64,000 bases of DNA from Qipengyuania pacifica (GTDB lineage: Bacteria; Pseudomonadota; Alphaproteobacteria; Sphingomonadales; Sphingomonadaceae), in NCBI RefSeq assembly GCF_019857205.1, contig NZ_JAHWXO010000005.1:124001-188000 (forward strand), given 5' to 3'. Both the position numbers and the translations under genes were made by a program. Numbering within the stretch: position 1 is the first letter of the stretch; each line of letters starts with the position of its first letter. The notes beneath the pieces are model-generated. The model saw nothing but the letters and a program-made list of their open reading frames with translations. It was not told the DNA's origin and made no database searches. Shown here piece by piece: positions 1 to 9,292 of this stretch.

Positions 1-1
1 G

Positions 2-184
2 CGCTGGGAGAGTGTCGCCCACCCAAGAGGAGCATCGCTCACGGTTAATGTACCGGGCGAGCAGCGGATCGAAGGGACATTCGACGGTCTTACAGCAGAG
101 GGCACCCTGCTACTGCGCTTGGAGGATGGATCGACGCGTGCCATTCACGCAGGTGACGTAATGCTCGCGGATGAAGGGAACTGA
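2..184 (+). CDS. birA: Biotin--[acetyl-CoA-carboxylase] ligase, C-terminal end (partial)
   Basis: The window opens inside a reading frame that ends at a TGA at 182-184. The last 60 residues have the pattern of the C-terminal beta-barrel of biotin protein ligase (G-x-F-x-G-L, G-x-L-L-L, G-x-x-x-x-I-x-A-G-D-V). The family attaches biotin to the carboxyl carrier protein of acetyl-CoA carboxylase in the cytoplasm. The catalytic domain lies outside the window. It sits 3 nt before coaX, an order (birA-coaX-rnj) that is common in alphaproteobacteria, so the genes are probably co-transcribed. The identification rests on a short fragment plus this context. Confidence 0.8.
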   Translation, partial: RWESVAHPRGASLTVNVPGEQRIEGTFDGLTAEGTLLLRLEDGSTRAIHAGDVMLADEGN

Positions 185-187
185 GCG

Positions 188-961
188 ATGTTGCTCGCTG
201 CCGATGTCGGAAATACGAATGTTGTCTTCGCGCTGATCGAAGGGCGCGAGATAAAGTCGCGCTGGCGTATAGCAACCGACCCGCGCCGTACGGGTGACGA
301 GTATGCTGTGTGGTTGTTGCAGCTCGCCGAATTTCAGGGCTTCGACAAGAGCGACATCACGCAGGTCATCATTGGTTCGGTCGTCCCCCGCGCGATCCAC
401 AATCTTACTGTCCTATCCGAGAAGTATCTCGGCATAACGCCGCTTATTGCTGGGCAGGACGGGGCGCAATGGGGCTTTGAGCTGGACATCGAACAACCCA
501 GTTCGCTGGGCGCCGATCGGGCGCTAAATACGCTGGCTGCTCATGCGAAGTACGATGGTGACCTGATACTCGTCGATTTCGGTACTGCGACGACGTTTGA
601 TGTCATCGATTTCAACGGTGCGTACAAGGGGGGCATCATCGCACCCGGCATCAATCTCTCGCTCGATGCCTTGGTTGGCAACACGGCTAAGCTTCCACGC
701 ATTGCGATCGAAAAGCCCGCCAATGACAGCGTCATTGGACGCAACACCGAAAGCCAGATGCTTATCGGTGTCTTCTGGGGTTATGTCGCCTTGATCGAGG
801 GACTGATTGCCCGAATGAAGAAAGAAATCGGTCGTCCTGCAAGAGTAGTTGCAACAGGCGGTCTGGCCATTCTGTTCGACGAGCATACCGACTTGTTCGA
901 TGCAGTCGATGCCGACCTTACGTTGGAAGGTTTGGCCATATTAGCGGAGCGAGCGGCTTGA
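188..961 (+). CDS. coaX: Type III pantothenate kinase CoaX
   Basis: This gene encodes a 257-residue protein, the usual length for type III pantothenate kinase, which phosphorylates pantothenate in the first step of coenzyme A synthesis. The N-terminus carries the phosphate-binding D-V-G-N-T-N motif (residues 6-11), then G-A-D-R and the second ASKHA-fold phosphate loop [10 protein letters not shown]. It lies 3 nt after birA and its stop overlaps the TTG start of the RNase J gene (TTGA), so translation of the two is probably coupled. Start chosen at the ATG directly in front of the DVGNTN strand. Nothing unusual seen. Confidence 0.95.
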   Translation: MLLAADVGNTNVVFALIEGREIKSRWRIATDPRRTGDEYAVWLLQLAEFQGFDKSDITQVIIGSVVPRAIHNLTVLSEKYLGITPLIAGQDGAQWGFELDIEQPSSLGADRALNTLAAHAKYDGDLILVDFGTATTFDVIDFNGAYKGGIIAPGINLSLDALVGNTAKLPRIAIEKPANDSVIGRNTESQMLIGVFWGYVALIEGLIARMKKEIGRPARVVATGGLAILFDEHTDLFDAVDADLTLEGLAILAERAA

Positions 962-2607
962 AGAAGGATTTCACCCCCGAAGACGAACTGCTTTTCCTCG
1001 CTCTGGGCGGGTCGGGCGAAATCGGAATGAACGTCAATCTCTATGGTTGTCAGGGCCGATGGTTGATGGTCGATCTGGGCATGACCTTCTCGGGAGATCA
1101 ATACCCCGGTGTGGATCTGGTCTTTGCAGATCTGGAATTCATCGAGGATCGTGCCGACAAGCTTGATGCGATCGTCCTGACCCATGCACACGAAGATCAT
1201 ATCGGCGCGGTACCGTATTTCGCTGCCGAACTGAACGTGCCTATCTACGCCACGCCGTTCACGGCTGACCTTGTGCGGCGAAAGCTTGAAGAAGCTGGAT
1301 TGGTGGACAGGGTGGAACTGCGGGTGATCGACGCCGATCATGGCAGCTTCACAGTCGGCCCTTTTGAAATAACGTATATTCCGCTGGCGCACTCTATTGC
1401 CGAAGGCAACGCCTTGCTGATCGACACACCGCACGGCCGCGTCTTCCATACGGGCGACTGGAAGCTCGACGAAGATCCGATCATCGGCGAGCCGACCACT
1501 GAAGAAGAACTGGCCGCAATCGGAGACAAAGGCGTTCTTGCGCTGGTTTGCGATAGCACCAACGTTTTCAATCCTTCCCCGAGCGGATCTGAAGGCGCGG
1601 TGCACAAGGGTCTGCTGGAAGAGGTGCAACGCCACAGCGGGAAGCGCGTTCTGGTCACTACGTTTGCCAGCAATGTCGCCCGCCTCCAGACGCTGGGCGA
1701 TGTAGCGCGCGAGACTGGCCGTCAGCTATGCGTTGCCGGGCGGTCGCTCGACCGAATTATCGAAGTGGCGCAGGACAACGGCTATCTCGAAGATCTGCCT
1801 GAGCTTATCGATTTCGACAGCGCCATGAGCCTTCCGCGTGGTGAAGTGTTGATACTGGCCACTGGCGGGCAGGGCGAACCGCGCGCAGCCCTGGCCCGCA
1901 TTGCCGATGAAAATCACCCACTCGAACTTGTCAGCGGCGACGTGGTGCTATTTTCCAGTCGTCAGATTCCGGGCAACGAGATTTCCATCGGTGCGGTGCA
2001 GAACAAGCTGGCCGAACGAGGCATCACCATGGTGACCGATCGCCAGAGCATGATACACGTTTCCGGCCATCCCGGACGTCCGGAACTCGAAGCCCTGTAT
2101 GGGTGGCTTCGGCCCGATATCCTCGTGCCCGTTCACGGCGAAATGCGGCACATGCAGGAGCAGGGTAGGTTGGGGAAGGCCAGCGGCATCCCCGATCAGG
2201 TCGTCCAGCAAAATGGCGATATGGTTCGATTAGCTCCCGGCGCACCCGGAAAAATCGGGGATGTCCGCACCGGCCGCCTCGTCCTCGACGGCGATATAAT
2301 CGTGCCGGCCGATGGAGAGGCGATTGCCATGCGGCGGCGCATCATGCGCGAAGGTGTCGTGATCGTCGCGCTTGACGGCGACCTCAATCCCAGAATCGAC
2401 AGTCTCGGATTGCCGCTCGACGAAGATTATGCCGACTTCGTCACCGAAGCGACGTCAGATATCAGAAGCGCCATCGGCAAATTGCGCGGTGCGGATCGAC
2501 GCAACGAACAGAGCGTGCACGAAGCCGCACGGCTTGCAGCACGGCGGGCTGCGCAACGGTGGTCGGGCAAGCGGCCCCAAGTCCGCGTGATTGTCCCCAA
2601 TCTATAG
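958..2607 (+). CDS. rnj: Ribonuclease J (metallo-beta-lactamase / beta-CASP family)
   Basis: The product is 549 residues, normal for RNase J, an exo/endoribonuclease of mRNA decay and rRNA maturation. The metal-binding motif H-A-H-E-D-H is at residues 76-81. The beta-CASP region follows (L-V-C-D-S-T-N, then V-L-V-T-T-F-A-S-N), with a later histidine in V-H-G-E-M-R-H. The start is a TTG that overlaps the coaX stop by 4 nt, a sign of translational coupling. A DUF1467 gene follows 11 nt after the stop. Many alphaproteobacteria have RNase J together with RNase E; whether an rne gene exists cannot be seen here. Confidence 0.95.
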   Translation: MKKDFTPEDELLFLALGGSGEIGMNVNLYGCQGRWLMVDLGMTFSGDQYPGVDLVFADLEFIEDRADKLDAIVLTHAHEDHIGAVPYFAAELNVPIYATPFTADLVRRKLEEAGLVDRVELRVIDADHGSFTVGPFEITYIPLAHSIAEGNALLIDTPHGRVFHTGDWKLDEDPIIGEPTTEEELAAIGDKGVLALVCDSTNVFNPSPSGSEGAVHKGLLEEVQRHSGKRVLVTTFASNVARLQTLGDVARETGRQLCVAGRSLDRIIEVAQDNGYLEDLPELIDFDSAMSLPRGEVLILATGGQGEPRAALARIADENHPLELVSGDVVLFSSRQIPGNEISIGAVQNKLAERGITMVTDRQSMIHVSGHPGRPELEALYGWLRPDILVPVHGEMRHMQEQGRLGKASGIPDQVVQQNGDMVRLAPGAPGKIGDVRTGRLVLDGDIIVPADGEAIAMRRRIMREGVVIVALDGDLNPRIDSLGLPLDEDYADFVTEATSDIRSAIGKLRGADRRNEQSVHEAARLAARRAAQRWSGKRPQVRVIVPNL

Positions 2608-2618
2608 GAGCCAAGGCG

Positions 2619-2891
2619 ATGCAGTGGACGAGCGTCCTCGCCATTTATTTCCTGTTCTTCGTGTTCAGCGCGTTCATCCTGCTGCCCTTCGGCGTGCGGA
2701 CGCATGACGAGGCGGGGCTCGAGATGGTGCCAGGGCAGGCTGACAGCGCGCCGGCTGAATTCCGCGGAGGACGCCTGCTGCTGCGCGCAGCGGTTCTCGC
2801 GGCATTCGTGACGACGGCCTATGTGCTGAATTACATCTACGGTTGGATCACCGTGAACGACATCATGTTCTGGGGGCCGTGGGCGGACTGA
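2619..2891 (+). CDS. DUF1467 family small membrane protein
   Basis: A 90-residue protein with two predicted membrane segments, near residues 4-23 (rich in F, I, L) and 54-74, joined by a short polar loop containing R-T-H-D-E. This matches the DUF1467 family of alphaproteobacterial membrane proteins, often next to rnj. No function is established. The ATG at 2619 is preferred over the upstream in-frame start because a GGAG lies 8 nt before it and the upstream extension overlaps the RNase J gene. Its stop is 3 nt from the stop of the convergent coiled-coil gene, leaving no room for a terminator. Confidence 0.85.
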   Translation: MQWTSVLAIYFLFFVFSAFILLPFGVRTHDEAGLEMVPGQADSAPAEFRGGRLLLRAAVLAAFVTTAYVLNYIYGWITVNDIMFWGPWAD

Positions 2892-2894
2892 CCT

Positions 2895-5513
2895 CTACCG
2901 CAAGCGCTCCAGCGCCTGGGCGAGAACTACGTATAACTTACCCATATCGCTGCTGAGCAGCGTCACGCTGACGGCGTTGCCGTCGCGGGTGGAGAGCATG
3001 GTGCGGAGCATGGCTTCGAAGTCGTGAATGTAGCGACTGACGTGTTCGCGGAAGTCGTGGTCGCTGTCGTACAGATCGGCGATCTCGCGTGCCTCGGCAT
3101 TGTCGAGGAGGCGCACGGCCCGGCGGGTGAATATCCCGCGATCGCCCCGCAGATAGCTGGCCCAGGCGGTGTCGGTGATCTCGGTGGAGAGCGCCTTGGC
3201 GATATCGATCGCGTTCGAATTCAGACTTTCGCTGATGAGCGCGACGCGGCGCGAGAAGTCGTTGCCGACATCCTCGGTCGCCCGTTCGCGGGCATGCGCT
3301 ATGCGGCTTTCCAGATTGCCCGTGAGTTCGTTGACCTTGGCCAGCTGATCGCGGAGCTGACGCATGACCTCGCGCCCGGTTTCTGCCGACCGTTCGGTCG
3401 CGGCATCGAGCGAAGCGATGGCCTGTTCGGTGTGTTCCTGCAGGGACCTGTCGATGGCCTCGGCGCTCTGCTCGCCAACCTTTTCCGCGATCCGTGCGAT
3501 CCGCTCAGCCTGTTCGGCCTCGATCGCGGTCAGCGCGTTGCGCGCGCTGCTTTCCAGTGAGGCGATCGCGTCGCGCAGTTCGCCCTGCGCATGGGCTGAG
3601 AGTTCCCGACTCTCGTCGCTGAGAGCTGCAACACTTGCGCGTAAACGCTCGATCCCATCGACCTGAGCGGCGGCAGTTTCGCCAAAGCGAGCCTGGAATT
3701 CATCGACACCGTTCATCGCATCGCGGCTGCGGGCTTCGGCAGCTGCCATGCTGGACGTCAACATCTCGCCAGAGGCTTTTGCCTGATCGAGCAGGTTGCG
3801 CACCTCGTCGGCGCGGTGTTCGATGTTGGCCAAGCGCGTTTCGCTGGCTTCCATGGCGACAGGAAGGTCTTCGCGGCTATGCTTGGCGCTCGCCTGGATC
3901 AGTTCGAGCAGGCGCACGCTGGCATCGGTCAGCGACGAAACAGCCATGTCCGTTCCGTCCAGCGCATCGCGGCTTTCGGCCAGTTTCGCATTGAGCGCTT
4001 CGATCCCTTCGGAGAGTTCGACGCGTGCTTCACGTCCGTGCGACGAAACCCGTTCGAACGTCGTGCTGAGGGCTGCAATTCTGTCGCCGAGCTCTTCGCC
4101 TTCCGCTGCCAGCAGCGAAAGCTGTTCTGCCTGCTGGGCGCGACGATCCGAGATCGCTTCGTCGAGCCGGGCGAAATGGTCGGTCAGGCTGGCATGCGCA
4201 GCTTCTTCCGCCTCTCGGAATGCGGCTTGGCGTTTACCCGTTTCTTCTGCGAAGAGCCGGTTCCGCTCGGCAATCCTGCCGTCGACGGCTTCTGCTTCGC
4301 TGAACAATTCCTGCAATTTGGAATTGGCAGAATCGAGCGCTTCCTGGTCGATACGGGCAACGGCAGCAACCGCTTCGCTCAGGCGCTTCTGCATGGCTTC
4401 GATTTGACTTGCCCAAGCCGAAAGAGCAGCAGCCTCGCCATCGCGCACTTCATCGGCAAATTCGCTGCTTTCGCGCCGAATCTTCTCCAGACGGTGGTTG
4501 AGTTCATCCATCGCCGCGTCACGTTCGGCAGCCGATGCGGCTTCCGTATCGGCCATTTCATGCCGCAGGCTTTCGAAGCGGCTGCGGATCGACGCCAGTG
4601 CGTCGACTTCCCTGCTGTCCAGTTCGCCGCGGAAGATCTCACTGTTTTCACGCAGTTCGCTAAACCGCTGTTCCGTAATATCGGCAAGCTGATCGGCCTG
4701 CGCCGCGAATGCTTCGAGAGACGCATCGACACGTTTGCGCAGTGACGCGACCTGCCTTTCGCTGGCCACGCCGAATTCGTTGAGCCGCTGGAAACCTTCG
4801 ATCAGGTCCTCGAGATGTCCGCTCGCCTGACGACCGGCGCCGCCGATCTGGTTGGACACATCCTTTGCCGAATTCGCTATGACGGGCAGGTTGTTCCGCA
4901 ACTTGTCCATATTGTCCAAAGCGTTGGCACTGACAGTGGCGATCGTTTCCACCCGGTCGCCGTTTTCGACGATCAGAGCTTGCAGGCGATCGGCATGTTC
5001 CGAAAGACGGTCCGTCGCAGTGCGGCCGAGGTAATCGAGGTCCCGCGTCTGGCTCGTGAGGAATTCCCGCGCGAGGCTCAATTCCCGGTTGATGACGGCC
5101 AGTCGAGCTTCAAGCTCTGCCGATTGGGTCGACAGGGAATAAGCAACTTGTGAAAACCGTCGCGCTTCCCGGGTCGAGTTCCTCATGGCGACAAGCCACA
5201 GCGCAACTACGAGCAATACCGGCCCGGCCCATTGCGATACGAGCGCGGTCCAGGCGGCGGGGTCGGTGCCGGCCATGATTTCGGCCTGACGTGCCCAGAG
5301 GAAGAAGGCAGTCCAGCCAAGCACGGCGAAAATCGCCAAGGCAGGTGCAACCCACCGTCTCGCCTGGCCGGGCTCGTCTTCCGCCCAATCTTCTTCAAAG
5401 AGAGGTTCGTCTTCGACTAAGGTTTCATCAATAACACCCTGGGAATTAGCCATTTCCGGAGCATCTACTTCAGCCGGGTGATCGACTGCCTGTATCAATG
5501 GGTGCTTTGTCAT
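2895..5513 (-). CDS. Large membrane-anchored coiled-coil protein, TipN-like architecture
   Basis: The product is about 872 residues. It begins with an acidic segment of about 50 residues, has two hydrophobic helices near residues 54-73 and 94-110, and then about 650 residues of alanine-, glutamate- and arginine-rich heptad-like sequence expected to form a long coiled coil. The last 100 residues look like a compact domain (T-D-T-A-W-A-S-Y-L-R-G-D-R-G, F-T-R-R-A-V-R-L-L-D, L-L-S-S-D-M-G-K-L-Y). Caulobacter TipN, a cell-pole and division-site marker, has nearly the same length and plan, so a polarity or cell-division role is a reasonable inference, not a proven homology. ATG at 5513 was chosen; TTG (5534) and GTG (5531) starts just upstream are possible. 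Confidence 0.75.
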   Translation of the reverse strand: MTKHPLIQAVDHPAEVDAPEMANSQGVIDETLVEDEPLFEEDWAEDEPGQARRWVAPALAIFAVLGWTAFFLWARQAEIMAGTDPAAWTALVSQWAGPVLLVVALWLVAMRNSTREARRFSQVAYSLSTQSAELEARLAVINRELSLAREFLTSQTRDLDYLGRTATDRLSEHADRLQALIVENGDRVETIATVSANALDNMDKLRNNLPVIANSAKDVSNQIGGAGRQASGHLEDLIEGFQRLNEFGVASERQVASLRKRVDASLEAFAAQADQLADITEQRFSELRENSEIFRGELDSREVDALASIRSRFESLRHEMADTEAASAAERDAAMDELNHRLEKIRRESSEFADEVRDGEAAALSAWASQIEAMQKRLSEAVAAVARIDQEALDSANSKLQELFSEAEAVDGRIAERNRLFAEETGKRQAAFREAEEAAHASLTDHFARLDEAISDRRAQQAEQLSLLAAEGEELGDRIAALSTTFERVSSHGREARVELSEGIEALNAKLAESRDALDGTDMAVSSLTDASVRLLELIQASAKHSREDLPVAMEASETRLANIEHRADEVRNLLDQAKASGEMLTSSMAAAEARSRDAMNGVDEFQARFGETAAAQVDGIERLRASVAALSDESRELSAHAQGELRDAIASLESSARNALTAIEAEQAERIARIAEKVGEQSAEAIDRSLQEHTEQAIASLDAATERSAETGREVMRQLRDQLAKVNELTGNLESRIAHARERATEDVGNDFSRRVALISESLNSNAIDIAKALSTEITDTAWASYLRGDRGIFTRRAVRLLDNAEAREIADLYDSDHDFREHVSRYIHDFEAMLRTMLSTRDGNAVSVTLLSSDMGKLYVVLAQALERLR

Positions 5514-5712
5514 CGAGGTGAAATCTATCACCAATCCGCACAGCCTTAAACTCTAATTAACCTCTTTGCCGGGGAGTGTGACCGCGACGTATCACTTACC
5601 CTCGCAAGACTATCTGTCGCTTGCTCTCACAGAAAATGTAATGACTGGGTTGGCGACCACCCATTACCGCCCCTAGAAGCGGCTTTCGTCGTTCAGAACC
5701 TGTCCGGAGTTA
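5514..5712. promoter_or_regulatory. Divergent intergenic region, presumed promoters
   Basis: About 200 nt separate the divergent coiled-coil and membrane-protein genes and must hold both promoters. A TAATTAACC stretch at about 5553-5561 contains a single TTAA half-site as in CtrA boxes, but no TTAA-N7-TTAA pair was found. A CCGGAG ribosome-binding site lies just before the ATG at 5713. No confident -35/-10 pair could be assigned. Confidence 0.4.
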
Positions 5713-6894
5713 ATGTTGCGCATCGCCCTGCTGTCTGTGCTCGATGGCCAATCCGATCCGCGCAAAGTGCCAGCCCCTTTCCGCAGGCTGGCAGGCGCGC
5801 GGTTAGTCGAACGACAGCTCGACATCGCGCTGGCTGCCGGATGCGAAAGCATCGCGTGCCTCGTGAATGTGGTCGGCCGGGAGGTGATGGACCTGCAGCA
5901 CCGCGCAGAGGCCGCCGGCGCGCGGTTCATAGCAATTCGCGAACCGCGGAAACTGTCCGGGCTGGTGACTGCGAGCGACGAGTTGCTCGTTATCGCGCCC
6001 GGTATCCTGCCCGATGACGAGGTCATTCTGCGCCACCTGGCTAAGCCGTGTATTCTCGCTTTTCCAGAAGACCCGGCAATCAACCGAGGCTACGAACGGA
6101 TCGATGCGCATTTCGCCTGGGCAGGTGCATTGCTGACGAAGGGCAATGCGGTTGAAACCCTCGCACAGCTTCCCGGCGACATCGATGCGCCTTCGGCTCT
6201 TTTGCGGATAGCGTTGCAGAGCGGAATGAGGACCGTCCCGCTGGAAACGCGGCTTCTGGAAGAACATATCTGGTTGCGGGATCCCTCTCCCGAAGAGCTC
6301 GCCTTCCGCGAAAAGAGCTGGGTTTCGGGCCATGCGGATGTTGCTGCGTTTACCGCACCCGGCCTCGCCATTGCCGAGCGCATGGGAGTACGGCTTGCGC
6401 AGGACACGATCGGTGGGCGCTTGCCGAGAATTCTCGCGCTAAGTGCCGCGCTCTCCGGGCTTCTCGCGCTGTCGTCGGCGATCGGGGGCTGGCTGCTGCC
6501 TGCCTTCGGCCTGGCGATCCTGGCGGCCTTGCTTTTCGCGATGGAAGAAGTGGTGAGACGCGTATCCAATGCAGGGCAGGTCAAACCCCGCGTGCCGCCG
6601 TTAATTCAGGCGATCACGATCCTGTTCGATCCGTTGCTGGTCATATTGATAGCTCTGGCTTCACCTGAAGACACCGGTTGGCTGCGGCTTTTCGTGCCAG
6701 CGATACTGTTCGGACTGCTGCATCTTGGCGACCGGATCAGCGTACCGCGCTGGCGGCGCAGTTATGCCGACAGGGTTCTTTTGACGGTGATGTTGCTTCC
6801 CGCGGTGATCTTGGGTGTGACACAACCGGTGGTGGCGGTTCTTTCCCTCGCCATTCTGGTAACACTTTTTCTAACTTCCGGTCCGCGCGACTAA
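5713..6894 (+). CDS. Uncharacterised membrane protein with nucleotidyltransferase-like N-terminal region
   Basis: A 393-residue protein not assigned to a characterised family. The first 190 residues are soluble and recall the Rossmann-like fold of sugar nucleotidyltransferases (P-A-P-F-R-R-L-A-G-A-R-L-V-E-R-Q near residues 21-36, an alternating strand/helix pattern, and E-L-L-V-I-A-P-G-I-L-P). The typical G-x-G-T-R signature is missing. The C-terminal half has five or six hydrophobic helices (about residues 236-276, 302-320, 325-341, 355-390). The D-G...A-R...G...D...D motif of CDP-alcohol phosphotransferases was looked for and not seen. A GGAG precedes the ATG. It is followed after 35 nt by two more uncharacterised genes on the same strand. 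Confidence 0.7.
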   Translation: MLRIALLSVLDGQSDPRKVPAPFRRLAGARLVERQLDIALAAGCESIACLVNVVGREVMDLQHRAEAAGARFIAIREPRKLSGLVTASDELLVIAPGILPDDEVILRHLAKPCILAFPEDPAINRGYERIDAHFAWAGALLTKGNAVETLAQLPGDIDAPSALLRIALQSGMRTVPLETRLLEEHIWLRDPSPEELAFREKSWVSGHADVAAFTAPGLAIAERMGVRLAQDTIGGRLPRILALSAALSGLLALSSAIGGWLLPAFGLAILAALLFAMEEVVRRVSNAGQVKPRVPPLIQAITILFDPLLVILIALASPEDTGWLRLFVPAILFGLLHLGDRISVPRWRRSYADRVLLTVMLLPAVILGVTQPVVAVLSLAILVTLFLTSGPRD

Positions 6895-6929
6895 CGCGGA
6901 TTTAACCATGTTAGCTTTACCGACGAACC

Positions 6930-7889
6930 ATGCCGATGCCTGATGCATCCACCCCGGTCGCCGCCGACCACGAAAGCCTGCGCGATGCCCTCGTTCGCGG
7001 GAATGCGACGCTTGCGCGTATCGGTCCCATCCTTGCCCACCTGATGGCGACGCCGGACCACTCCCTTTTCAGTGACGAAATCATAGCCCGTATCCGGGGA
7101 ATGTGTCACCACCTCGCGTGGCAGGTCCTGCGAGCGCAAGCCGAGGCGGCAGGTCAGGCAGGCCGCGAGGCTTTTGCCGAACGACATGGCGCGGCGTTGG
7201 CGGAGCATATGCTCGCCACTCCGGGTCTGCTGGCGCATTGCCACGCCCTGGCGCTGGAATGGCAGCTGACGGAACGGCTCGAGACGCAATACGGCATCGA
7301 TCCTGTACTGTCGCCGCTGGTGCAGGAGCTGATCGCATCCGAAGACAGCGGGCTGGCCAGTTCGGCAATGGCTTCGCTCACGGCGCAGGCCCGTTTCGCC
7401 CAGGCGCAGCGCCGAATGGAATTACCGCTGGCGGAACTACCGGGGGACATCTTTCACGATTTGCTGATGAACTGGCGTGCCTATAGCGGGCAGCTTCGTT
7501 CCGATGCCATGATCCGGGCCGAAGCGAAGTTACGCAACGCCTTCGATGAAGGGGCCGGAAGGATCGCACTGATGTCCCGGGTGATTGCCAGCATGGGCGG
7601 CGAGGGCAGGCGGGCGCTCGATATCGATCATGGCGGGGCAGCCTTCTATCTTACAGCATTGGCAACGCGAACCGGACAATCGAGGGTGGCGGCCGTGCTT
7701 TCGACAAATCACGAGCAGACTGCGCGTCTGGCGCTGGGACTGCGCGGCGCCGGTCTCGACAGCGCAGAAGTGGAGCGGCAGGTCCTCCGGATAGATCCGA
7801 AGGCGGTGCCCGCTCGCGAGATCGCCGAAATGCCCCCTGAAGCCGCCCGACAGATCCTGTCCGAATCTGCAAGCGCTGGAGTCGTGTGA
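6930..7889 (+). CDS. Uncharacterised helical protein upstream of a kinase-like gene
   Basis: A 319-residue, alanine-, leucine- and arginine-rich protein predicted to be almost all alpha-helical and cytoplasmic, with no signal peptide or membrane segment. No catalytic motif is recognised. The DUF2336 family, common in alphaproteobacteria, was considered but its features are not evident. The stop codon overlaps the GTG start of the kinase-like gene by 4 nt, so the two proteins are probably made together and may interact. The ATG at 6930 was chosen as the first in frame; a second ATG two codons later is possible. Confidence 0.7.
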   Translation: MPMPDASTPVAADHESLRDALVRGNATLARIGPILAHLMATPDHSLFSDEIIARIRGMCHHLAWQVLRAQAEAAGQAGREAFAERHGAALAEHMLATPGLLAHCHALALEWQLTERLETQYGIDPVLSPLVQELIASEDSGLASSAMASLTAQARFAQAQRRMELPLAELPGDIFHDLLMNWRAYSGQLRSDAMIRAEAKLRNAFDEGAGRIALMSRVIASMGGEGRRALDIDHGGAAFYLTALATRTGQSRVAAVLSTNHEQTARLALGLRGAGLDSAEVERQVLRIDPKAVPAREIAEMPPEAARQILSESASAGVV

Positions 7890-9292
7890 TCATGGCCTCT
7901 GTCGAAAGCCGATATATCGCGACTGCCAAGGCCGACGCCGAAGGAAGGTTGATCGAAGCCGACGAGGTGCTGGCGCGGCTGCAGCAAGCCTGTGGCGGGA
8001 CGATCGGTTCCCGGATCGCCATTCCGGAGCTTCTCGCCCTTGTCGAAAAGGCCCAGAGATATGGTCTGCGCCTCGCCCGTCAGTTCGAGGCGGTGGACGG
8101 CGAAAATCGGGTCACGGCGTGGGTGGAAATAGCGCCACAGTCGAGTGACGAGGATGCAGACTCCGGCAGCACCATCGATGTGGTAAGCTGGCATAGCGAG
8201 GGTCTTCCGCCGGAAAACGACATCGAGGCTGCGCGCAGGCGTGTCGAAATAAACCGCCATCTTGCCGATTGTACCGCAAGGCTCGATTCCAGCCAGCGGC
8301 TGCTCTCCATCGATACGCAGGCCCCCGATCTCGCCGAATTTGCCGATGCGGCCCTAGCCAATGTCGGCAGGCCCTGGACGGATCTGGTCAGTTTACCGGG
8401 CAACAGCCATCAGCAGCCGCTTCATTGGCGTCTGCTCGACGGTACGAAGTGCACTGTCGAGGGATCGAGCCGTAGCTGGACGGCGCACCTCGAGCCCCTG
8501 GGGCAGCCACAACCGGGCAGCGCGGGTTTCGTTTTATACCTGACGGCCGACAGCCCGTTGTCGGCAGGCCTGACGAACGAAGAGGCGACAGGTCCCGACG
8601 GACCCTCCTTCGGCCGAGATCTGACACCCGTCCTGCGCCAACCGATCAACCGGATCATCGCCAATGCGGAGACCATCCGGACGAAGCTGGCGGGACCGCT
8701 GGCCGACGAATACAGTTCCTACGCTGCCGACATCGCGACAGCGGCCCAACACCTGCTGGCGTTGATCGACGACCTGTCCGATCTCGAAGTCGTCGAATCG
8801 GACGATTTTGCCACGGCACCGGACAGGATCGAACTGGCCGATGTCGCTCGCAGAGCCTGCGGCATATTGGGGGTGAGGGCGCGCGAGAAAGGGATCACGC
8901 TGGTGGCGCCTCCGGAAGGCGAAAGCCAGCTGGCGATCGCCGAATTCCGCCGCGTGCTGCAGATTCTGCTGAACCTTGTCGGCAATGCGATCCGGTATTC
9001 GCCGGAGGAAAGTCAGGTCTGGATCAGGCTCGATCGGATTGGAAACCGCGCGCTGATCACCGTGGCCGATCAGGGGCACGGTCTTGAAGATGCGCAGAAG
9101 GAGCAGGTTTTCGAGAAATTCGAACGCCTTGGCCGCAGCGGGGATGGGGGCTCCGGTCTGGGGCTGTATATCTCACGCCGGATCGCGCGCGCGATGGATG
9201 GCGACCTGACGGTAGAAAGCGCGCCGGGTCTTGGTGCGCGTTTTACCCTGTCGGTACCTGCGGCTGATGAAATGCGGGAAATACCGCGCTGA
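7886..9292 (+). CDS. Histidine-kinase-like ATPase lacking the phospho-acceptor histidine
   Basis: A 468-residue soluble protein. The N-terminal 230 residues have PAS-like composition. A dimerisation-helix region follows (residues 242-304), then an intact HATPase domain: N-box L-L-N-L-V-G-N-A-I-R (361-370), G1 D-Q-G-H-G (395-399), F-box F-E-K-F-E-R-L-G and G2 G-S-G-L-G-L-Y-I-S (422-430). Where HisKA proteins read S-H-E-L-R-T-P-L-N, this one reads T-P-V-L-R-Q-P-I-N, so Pro248 replaces the histidine. It may be a regulatory ATPase or pseudokinase, or work through another residue. The GTG start overlaps the preceding stop; an ATG at 7892 is an alternative. Confidence 0.85.
   Translation: MIMASVESRYIATAKADAEGRLIEADEVLARLQQACGGTIGSRIAIPELLALVEKAQRYGLRLARQFEAVDGENRVTAWVEIAPQSSDEDADSGSTIDVVSWHSEGLPPENDIEAARRRVEINRHLADCTARLDSSQRLLSIDTQAPDLAEFADAALANVGRPWTDLVSLPGNSHQQPLHWRLLDGTKCTVEGSSRSWTAHLEPLGQPQPGSAGFVLYLTADSPLSAGLTNEEATGPDGPSFGRDLTPVLRQPINRIIANAETIRTKLAGPLADEYSSYAADIATAAQHLLALIDDLSDLEVVESDDFATAPDRIELADVARRACGILGVRAREKGITLVAPPEGESQLAIAEFRRVLQILLNLVGNAIRYSPEESQVWIRLDRIGNRALITVADQGHGLEDAQKEQVFEKFERLGRSGDGGSGLGLYISRRIARAMDGDLTVESAPGLGARFTLSVPAADEMREIPR

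Noticed and set aside
3816..4745. 309-codon plus-strand frame inside the coiled-coil gene
   Set aside because: An antisense shadow caused by the GC-rich, codon-biased coding strand; no start signal.
5693..5708. LexA-box-like GTTC-N7-GTCC upstream of the 5713 gene
   Set aside because: The second half-site deviates from GTTC and the gene has no link to DNA damage.
6903..6916. CtrA-like TTAA repeat before the helical-protein gene
   Set aside because: Spacing is 5 and the second half reads TTAG, so it does not fit TTAA-N7-TTAA.
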